Positions 1 through 4,422 of a stretch of 6,052 nt of DNA are shown piece after piece. The notes beneath the pieces were generated by a model. It worked only from the letters and a program-made list of their open reading frames with translations. It ran no database searches and was not told the DNA's origin. The stretch spans positions 1-6,052 of the forward strand of contig JAHFEP010000180.1 of assembly GCA_023248415.1 (NCBI GenBank), read 5' to 3'. A program made the translations under genes and the position numbers. The stretch's first letter is position 1. Every line of letters begins with the position of its first letter. The DNA comes from Nitrospirota bacterium (GTDB lineage: Bacteria; Nitrospirota; CAKKRA01; 9FT-COMBO-42-15).

Positions 1-1
1 A

Positions 2-778
2 GGCTCAGACAGCGGCCGCATTTATGTTTATCTTAATACAGGGACAAATCAAGAACCAGTATTTGATAAGGCAATAGAAATTTTTGGTGTGAAGGTAAAC
101 AAGTATTCTAAGCCCTTTATAGTTGACTGGAATAATGACGGTAAAAAGGATATCATTGTAGGCGCAAGGGCTGGAGATGTCTCTGTTTTTATTAATAAGG
201 GAGAAAATTTCAATCCGGTATTTGCAGATGAGATAAAACTAAATGACGGCGACCTTGATGTGGGCTCTGCATCCTCTCCAGTGACGGTAGACTGGAATGC
301 TGATGGCAAAAAGGACCTATTGGTAGGCAATTCAAGCGGTAAAGTCTTTGTTTTCCTTAACAGGGGCAATGACTCTTATCCACGATTTTTAGATGATGAA
401 ATAAAGACGTCAATCAGAGTCGCTGGTTACGCAAGACCGTTTATAATTGATTGGAATGGTGATGGAAAATTTGATGTTATATGTGGTTCATCGGATGGCA
501 AAATATATATCTTTATTAATGAAGGAGATATAAAGTTTCCTAAGTTTGGCAATGCACAGGTTCTTCAGGTAAATAACGAGGAGCTGAAACTCCCGGGCAC
601 AACATCAGTTATTGCATTAGACTGGAACGATGATGGCAAAACAAACCTTCTTGTTGCTAATACTGGTAATGATAAGACTGGAGTTTATCTTTTAATAAAC
701 ACGGGGACAAGAAATAAACCCGAGTTTAAGGAGCTTAAACCCCTCAAGGGAAAGTTCAGGGACGATACAGTGCTTTAA
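2..778 (+). CDS. FG-GAP/VCBS repeat protein, 5' end outside window
   Basis: The reading frame is open to the left window edge, so this is the C-terminal 258 residues of a longer protein. A GTG at 89 is not a credible start, because the codons before it (2-88) already encode the tail of another repeat (GSDSGRIYVYLNTG). Four complete repeats follow, each opening with an aspartate loop: DWNNDGKKD (nt 125), DWNADGKKD (290), DWNGDGKFD (449) and DWNDDGKTN (620). They are spaced 53-57 residues apart. Each continues into a hydrophobic [LI][LI]VG strand and ends in a [FY][IVL]F[IL]N-type strand plus G. DxNxDG loops of this kind bind calcium in integrin-type FG-GAP/VCBS beta-propellers, which are usually exported. 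The last repeat has Asn instead of the final Asp. The signal peptide and any anchor would be upstream and are not visible. The stop codon lies 11 bases before the DUF4266 lipoprotein gene, so one operon is likely. Ligand and role are unknown; the repeat assignment is firm. Confidence 0.85.
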   Translation, partial: GSDSGRIYVYLNTGTNQEPVFDKAIEIFGVKVNKYSKPFIVDWNNDGKKDIIVGARAGDVSVFINKGENFNPVFADEIKLNDGDLDVGSASSPVTVDWNADGKKDLLVGNSSGKVFVFLNRGNDSYPRFLDDEIKTSIRVAGYARPFIIDWNGDGKFDVICGSSDGKIYIFINEGDIKFPKFGNAQVLQVNNEELKLPGTTSVIALDWNDDGKTNLLVANTGNDKTGVYLLINTGTRNKPEFKELKPLKGKFRDDTVL

Positions 779-789
779 GAGCATGCCTT

Positions 790-999
790 ATGAAAATATT
801 TCTTGCATCAATATTCCTGCTTTTATTCCTTTCTTCCTGTGCCTCTGTAAAGGCATGGGAAAAGGAGCATCTTGCAGATAAGATAATGCAGTTTGATGCT
901 GATAAGGAAGAGCTTGCATGGGGTCAGCACATGTTTCCAGCAAGGGAGGGTGCAGCAGGTGGCTATGGCGGACCTGGCGGCGGGTGCGGATGCAATTGA
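790..999 (+). CDS. DUF4266 family outer-membrane lipoprotein
   Basis: A 69-residue protein with a type II signal peptide: MKIF, a hydrophobic run of about 10 residues, then the lipobox LSSC with Cys17 as the lipidated residue. Ala at +2 and Ser at +3 favour sorting to the outer membrane. The mature part is only 53 residues. It contains a charged segment (WEKEHLADKIMQFD), then HMFPAREGA, a glycine-rich stretch and the terminal GCGCN with Cys66 and Cys68. This pattern matches my recollection of DUF4266, a small family of about this length with no known activity, often seen beside DUF3570 and ApbE genes. Both neighbours are present here. The Shine-Dalgarno is weak (AAGAG at 777-781), so translation may depend on the upstream gene 11 bases away. 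The next gene starts one base after the stop codon. The C-terminal cysteines could form a disulfide or bind metal or a cofactor; that is inference. Confidence 0.85.
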   Translation: MKIFLASIFLLLFLSSCASVKAWEKEHLADKIMQFDADKEELAWGQHMFPAREGAAGGYGGPGGGCGCN

Positions 1000-1000
1000 G

Positions 1001-2125
1001 ATGAATCGTGCAAGAAGTCAGAAGTCAGGAGTCAGTAGCCAGAAGCTCAAATATGCGAAATTAACTATATTGCTAATTTTCTCTCTACTCGCATTACCTG
1101 TTTCAGACTCCCTTTCCGAAGACAGCTTTACTTTTAAATACTCCTATTTTGAGGATAGCAGGGGTGTGCGTGTTGATTCGCCCATGTTTGTATTAAAGAA
1201 AGACCTTTCTTTAAATACAAATCTCTCATTAAAATATAATCTTGATGCAATAACAGGCGCAACAAAGAGGAGTAATGTAGATGCAGTAACAGGCGCAACT
1301 GTTGCTGAGCATAGATATGAATATGGCGCTGCCATCAGTCACAAGGCAGGGGTGAATAATCCGACCACTTTAGGCTTAGGCTATGACTTTAGCAATGAGA
1401 GCGATTATACCTCCCACACATTAAACCTTAATATATCACAAGACCTTTTTCAAAGGAACACAACAATTGCAGGAGGCTACACAAGAAACTGGGACAGGAT
1501 AAGTCCAAACACAAAGGACTGGGACAGAAATAAATATGTTAATTCATTCTCTGCATCCATTGCACAGGTAATCACACCAAAAACAGTTGCATTAATGGGC
1601 TATGAATATTCACAGATAAAAGGCTATCAGGCGAATCCTTACAAGACAGTATCTATTGCTGGAACAAGATATGATGAGGCGCTTCCAGAGGATAGAAAGA
1701 GACATGCGCTTATTGCAAGGCTGAATCAATACCTGCCTTATCAGTCGTCTATTCAGCTTGATTACAGATATTATTATGACTCATGGAAGATAAATGCCCA
1801 TACTGTTGACACAAAGTTCTTTCATTATTTAACTGACAACCTCATCCTTCGCTTAAGATACAGATATTATAATCAGGACTCTGCATATTTTTATAAAGAG
1901 AGTTATGCTGTATTAGAGGAATATATTACCTCAGATGATAAACTAAGCGCCTTTACTGCAAACCTCTTTGGGATAAAGTTTGACTACGGACTAAAAGGGA
2001 TAGCATGGTTCAGAAAGAACAAGGGTTTTAGAGAGGCAAGGGTTGACATTAATTACGAAAGATATATCCAGACAACAGGTCTTCATGCTAATATAATACA
2101 GGTCGGATATTATATGCCGTTTTAA
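1001..2125 (+). CDS. DUF3570 family probable outer-membrane beta-barrel protein
   Basis: A 374-residue protein. The frame is open back to 893, but ATG 1001 is preferred because it begins one base after the DUF4266 stop and gives a signal peptide: a basic n-region (residues 1-20), a hydrophobic core LTILLIFSLLALPV (21-34) and likely cleavage near residue 39. The mature chain is rich in alternating aromatic/polar strands (for example SIQLDYRYYYDSW, LILRLRYRYYNQD, ARVDINYERY). It ends in QVGYYMPF, whose terminal Phe is typical of Bam-inserted outer-membrane barrels. Near the N-terminus are two copies of a DA[IV]TGAT motif, residues 82-88 and 94-100. These match the consensus at which ApbE attaches FMN to Thr, and an apbE gene is next downstream. 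Family membership is by recall of DUF3570 features and the DUF4266/ApbE context; molecular function is unknown. A plain porin-like protein with a chance motif is the alternative. There is no clear Shine-Dalgarno, so coupling to the upstream gene is likely. Confidence 0.8.
   Translation: MNRARSQKSGVSSQKLKYAKLTILLIFSLLALPVSDSLSEDSFTFKYSYFEDSRGVRVDSPMFVLKKDLSLNTNLSLKYNLDAITGATKRSNVDAVTGATVAEHRYEYGAAISHKAGVNNPTTLGLGYDFSNESDYTSHTLNLNISQDLFQRNTTIAGGYTRNWDRISPNTKDWDRNKYVNSFSASIAQVITPKTVALMGYEYSQIKGYQANPYKTVSIAGTRYDEALPEDRKRHALIARLNQYLPYQSSIQLDYRYYYDSWKINAHTVDTKFFHYLTDNLILRLRYRYYNQDSAYFYKESYAVLEEYITSDDKLSAFTANLFGIKFDYGLKGIAWFRKNKGFREARVDINYERYIQTTGLHANIIQVGYYMPF
1013..1047 (+). repeat. Degenerate 7-base tandem repeat inside the DUF3570 signal-peptide region
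   Basis: Five consecutive 7-base units read AGAAGTC, AGAAGTC, AGGAGTC, AGTAGCC and AGAAGCT. They encode the n-region of the DUF3570 signal peptide (residues 5-15 and the next codon, basic and serine-rich). Repeats of this type normally lie between genes, so this one may have been captured into the coding region. The unit length is not a multiple of three, so a gain or loss of one unit would shift the frame. Confidence 0.7.
1244..1300 (+). repeat. Tandem duplication carrying two putative flavinylation motifs
   Basis: Bases 1244-1264 and 1280-1300 are identical at 19 of 21 positions and lie 36 bases (12 codons) apart in frame. Each copy encodes Asp-Ala-[Ile/Val]-Thr-Gly-Ala-Thr. The bases between them are not clearly repeated. 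This indicates either a local duplication or strong selection for the same peptide twice. The acceptor threonines would be residues 88 and 100 of the DUF3570 protein. Confidence 0.75.
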
Positions 2126-2131
2126 AAAATA

Positions 2132-2223
2132 AAGGATTCAAGGATTCGAGGGTTCATGGGTTCAAGTTAATAATCAATAAACATTTTAATTCTGCACTTG
2201 AATCCTGGACCCCTTGAACCCTT
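2132..2223. repeat. 8-base tandem repeat with inverted copy (possible long hairpin)
   Basis: This element fills most of the 114-base gap between the DUF3570 gene and apbE. The left arm (2132-2167) consists of 8-base units AAGGATTC, AAGGATTC, GAGGGTTC and ATGGGTTC plus AAGT. The right arm (2196-2223), read on the other strand, is AAGGGTTC, AAGGGGTC and CAGGATTC plus AAGT. The arms are therefore inverted copies differing by one unit and a few substitutions, separated by an A+T-rich 28-base spacer. An mRNA through this gap could fold into an imperfect hairpin of about 28 paired positions. There is no T-run after it, so it does not look like an intrinsic terminator. A mobile repeat or an mRNA-processing/stability element fits better. 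Confidence 0.75.
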
Positions 2224-2239
2224 ATTACGAAAAACTATT

Positions 2240-3235
2240 ATGGTAAAAATATTTCAGATAATATTGTTTATCTGTATAATCTCCACAGGAATATCTGAGG
2301 CAGGCGAAGGCATCTTCAAAAAATCCAAAAGCCTCATGGGCACAGAGATGGAGATTACTGTTGCTTCTGCTGATGAGAAGATTGCTGATAAGGCAATAGA
2401 TGAAGCCTTTGCAGAGATAAAACGGATTGAAGAGATGATGAGCACATATATCCCTGAGAGCCAGCTCTCAAGGATAAACTCTTCTGCAGGGAAAAAGGCA
2501 GTAAAGGTTGATAAAGAATTAATAAGGCTTATTAAAAGGGCAATAGAATATGCAGACATGACAGATGGCGGATTCAATATCGCTGTCGGGCCTTTAATAA
2601 AACTATGGAAGGTTGCAGAGGGAGGAAATATCCCAGACAATGATGAGATAAGAAGGGCAAAGGAGATAATAAATTATAAGGATATAGCTGTTGATGAGAA
2701 AAAGGGCGCTGTTTTCCTTAGAAAGAAGGGCATGGCTATTGACTTGGGCGGCATTGCCAAAGGCTATGCCTCTGACAGGGCAGAAGCTGTTTTGAAAAAG
2801 AACGGGATTGCTTCAGGCATTGTTGCAGTTGCAGGCGATATTAATGCCTTTGGCAAGAAGGCGGATGGAGGCAAGTGGCGCATTGGCATACAGCATCCAA
2901 GGAAAAAGGATGCGTTCATAGGTATAATTGACCTTGAGGACGAGGCAGTATCAACATCAGGCGATTATGAAAGGTTTTTTATAAAGGATGGAAAAAGGTA
3001 CCACCACATAATAGACCCGAATACTGGCGAACCAGCGGCTAAATGCCAGAGTGTTACTGTTGTTGCTAAAGAGGCAACTGCAACAGATGGACTCTCAACA
3101 GGCATATTTGTAATGGGTCCTGAAAAGGGAATGAAATTAATAGAAAGGCTTCCTGATGTGGAAGGAATAATAATTGACGCAAAAGGCAATATAGCAGTTT
3201 CATCAGGACTCAAGAACCGTATAAAGGATAGGTAA
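2240..3235 (+). CDS. apbE: FAD:protein FMN transferase (ApbE)
   Basis: A 331-residue exported enzyme that transfers the FMN part of FAD to a threonine of target proteins, using Mg2+, outside the cytoplasm. Family signatures appear in order: LMGTEMEI (32-39), STYIPESQLSRIN (68-80), GGFNIAVGPLIKLW (110-123), DLGGIAKGYASDRA (168-181), AGDINAFG (198-205), WRIGIQHP (213-220), STSGDYERF (238-246), HHIIDPNTGEP (255-265) and ATATDGLST (279-287). Asp283 and Thr287 in the last are the likely metal-site residues. ATG 2240 is chosen over an upstream TTG at 2198 because it directly begins a signal peptide (MVKIFQIILFICIISTGISEA, cleavage near residue 21). The Cys in the hydrophobic core is not in a lipobox, so a soluble periplasmic enzyme is expected. 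No Shine-Dalgarno is visible and the start follows the inverted-repeat element. The likely local substrate is the upstream DUF3570 protein. The stop codon overlaps the next ATG. Confidence 0.96.
   Translation: MVKIFQIILFICIISTGISEAGEGIFKKSKSLMGTEMEITVASADEKIADKAIDEAFAEIKRIEEMMSTYIPESQLSRINSSAGKKAVKVDKELIRLIKRAIEYADMTDGGFNIAVGPLIKLWKVAEGGNIPDNDEIRRAKEIINYKDIAVDEKKGAVFLRKKGMAIDLGGIAKGYASDRAEAVLKKNGIASGIVAVAGDINAFGKKADGGKWRIGIQHPRKKDAFIGIIDLEDEAVSTSGDYERFFIKDGKRYHHIIDPNTGEPAAKCQSVTVVAKEATATDGLSTGIFVMGPEKGMKLIERLPDVEGIIIDAKGNIAVSSGLKNRIKDR
3223..3228 (+). promoter_or_regulatory. Ribosome binding site of the DUF721 gene, inside apbE
   Basis: AAAGGA lies six bases before the ATG at 3235, within the last codons of apbE. 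It supports the start choice for the overlapping DUF721 gene and suggests translation by coupling or re-initiation across TAATG. Confidence 0.6.
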
Positions 3236-3717
3236 TGCCAAAAGAAAGACAGCTTATAAAAATCTCTAATGTCTTGTTAAAGATAGCAAAAAAATTTAAT
3301 TTGGAGATAAAGATAGTTGAGCAGACTATCAATAAAAACTGGGCTAAGCTTGTTGGAGAAAGGATTTCAGCACATACAAAGCCTGATGCTGTAAGCTATA
3401 GAAAACTCCTTGTTTATGTGGATAGTCCTGCATGGATGCAGCAGCTTATGTTTTTAAAGGAGGATATAATAAAAAATATTAATGACGCTGCTAAAAGACA
3501 GATAATAAAAGATATAAGATTCCAGATAGGTGATATTACAAAAGAGGTTGAAACACCGTCAGAAGAAGATTCTAAAAACAAAGGCGAGTTCAGGCCTTTA
3601 ACAAAAAATGACCTCACATTCGCAGACGAGGTAATAAAACCCATTGATGATGAAATTACAAAGGGCAAGGCAAAAAAGGCAGTAATTAAGTATCTCACAG
3701 CAAAAACCAAAAAGTAG
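3235..3717 (+). CDS. DUF721/DciA-like protein
   Basis: A 160-residue cytoplasmic protein. Residues about 10-100 show the DUF721 pattern: Trp36 followed by AKLVGERISAHTKP, then LLVYVDSPAWMQQLMFLKEDII (broken here as LLVYVDSPAW at 58-67 and MQQLMFLKED at 68-77), then IKDIRFQIG. DUF721 includes DciA, the ancestral loader or operator of the replicative helicase DnaB in bacteria lacking DnaC/DnaI. Whether this copy does that job is inference from family. The C-terminal 60 residues are a charged, low-complexity, lysine-rich tail, which often marks disordered nucleic-acid-binding regions. The ATG shares its A with the apbE TAA stop, so the two are translationally coupled, although their functions look unrelated. 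The stop codon sits in the left arm of the terminator hairpin shared with queC. Confidence 0.82.
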   Translation: MPKERQLIKISNVLLKIAKKFNLEIKIVEQTINKNWAKLVGERISAHTKPDAVSYRKLLVYVDSPAWMQQLMFLKEDIIKNINDAAKRQIIKDIRFQIGDITKEVETPSEEDSKNKGEFRPLTKNDLTFADEVIKPIDDEITKGKAKKAVIKYLTAKTKK

Positions 3718-3743
3718 TGGCAAGTCGCCGCCTCGCCACTACT
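3713..3743. terminator. Bidirectional intrinsic terminator between convergent genes
   Basis: A perfect 9-bp inverted repeat, AGTAGTGGC (3713-3721) and GCCACTACT (3735-3743), encloses a 13-base loop. On the minus strand the hairpin is followed by TTTTGGTTTTTG, a good T-tract for ending the ade-queC transcript. On the plus strand it is followed by CTTTATATCTTG, a weaker signal. The TAG of the DUF721 gene (3715-3717) is in the left arm and the TAG of queC (complement of 3739-3741) is in the right arm. Confidence 0.8.
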
Positions 3744-4422
3744 CTTTATATCTTGTCGGGTCTTTAATCCCTGCCTCTTTAAACCCTTTCTTCCTCAATA
3801 AACAGCTATCGCACCTGCCGCAGTGTGTTCCGTCAGGCAAAGGGTCATAGCACGATGATGTAAGGCTGAAGTCAACACCAAGTTCTTTGCCCTTTTTGAT
3901 TATCCCTGCCTTTGTCATATTGATTAATGGTGTTTTTATTTTAAACCTCGTTTTCCCTTCTACTGCTGCTTTGGTTGCTAAGTTTGCCATCTCCTCAAAC
4001 GCCTTTATATATTCAGGACGACAATCAGGATAGCCGCTGTAGTCAAGCGCATTTACGCCAATGAAGATTGCATCCGCATTTAATACCTCTGCCCATGCAA
4101 GTGCAAAGGAGAGGAATATGGTGTTTCTCGCAGGGACATAAGTAATTGGAATCTCCTTTGTCATCTCTTCTATTTGCCTGTCCTTTGGCACATCTATATC
4201 TGCTGTTAATGCAGAGCCGCCGAATTTTCTCAGGTCTATGTCTATAATAATATGCTTAACAACGCCAAAGTATTCGGCTATCCTCTTTGCCATTTCAAGT
4301 TCAATCTTATGTCTCTGGCCATAATTAAAGCTCAGGGAGTAAATTTCGTAGCCCTCTGCTTTTGCAATTGCCATTGCAGTTGTGGAATCAATGCCGCCGC
4401 TTGATAAAACAATTGCCCTCAA
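3739..4422 (-). CDS. queC: 7-cyano-7-deazaguanine synthase QueC
   Basis: A 227-residue enzyme, normal length for the family. It converts 7-carboxy-7-deazaguanine, ammonia and ATP to preQ0, the precursor of the tRNA base queuosine. The PP-loop ATP-binding motif SSGGIDST is at residues 7-14. FNYGQRHKIE (32-41), YVPARNTIFL (95-104) and GVNALDYSGYPDCRPEY (122-138) are the expected family blocks. Cys191, Cys201, Cys204 and Cys207 (SSCYDPL then HCGRCDSC) form the zinc site. All key residues are present. The start is a TTG, supported by GGGAGG (complement of 4431-4436) eight bases upstream. This TTG overlaps the TGA of ade as TTGA, so the two genes are probably co-translated. Transcription ends at the hairpin overlapping its stop codon. 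No other queuosine genes are in the window. Confidence 0.97.
   Translation of the reverse strand: MRAIVLSSGGIDSTTAMAIAKAEGYEIYSLSFNYGQRHKIELEMAKRIAEYFGVVKHIIIDIDLRKFGGSALTADIDVPKDRQIEEMTKEIPITYVPARNTIFLSFALAWAEVLNADAIFIGVNALDYSGYPDCRPEYIKAFEEMANLATKAAVEGKTRFKIKTPLINMTKAGIIKKGKELGVDFSLTSSCYDPLPDGTHCGRCDSCLLRKKGFKEAGIKDPTRYKE

Noticed and set aside
49..369. Minus-strand ORFs opposite the FG-GAP, DUF3570, apbE and DUF721 genes
   Set aside because: All are mirror frames of clearly coding plus-strand genes and carry no family signature.
893..1000. Upstream extension of the DUF3570 gene from ATG 893
   Set aside because: It would overlap the lipoprotein gene almost completely in another frame and bury the signal peptide 36 residues into the protein. 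ATG 1001 gives a normal exported protein.
1013..1047. CRISPR-like array at the short repeats (also 2132-2223)
   Set aside because: Units are 7-8 bases, contiguous and without unique spacers, and there are no cas genes.
2198..2239. TTG 2198 as the apbE start
   Set aside because: The added 14 residues come from the inverted repeat, are not signal-like and lack a Shine-Dalgarno. ATG 2240 begins a clean signal peptide.
2214..2241. Possible promoter TTGAAC / TATTAT with 16-base spacing before apbE
   Set aside because: The -35-like box belongs to the repeat unit and the -10-like box overlaps the start codon, so a transcript would begin inside the gene. Likely chance in A+T-rich DNA.
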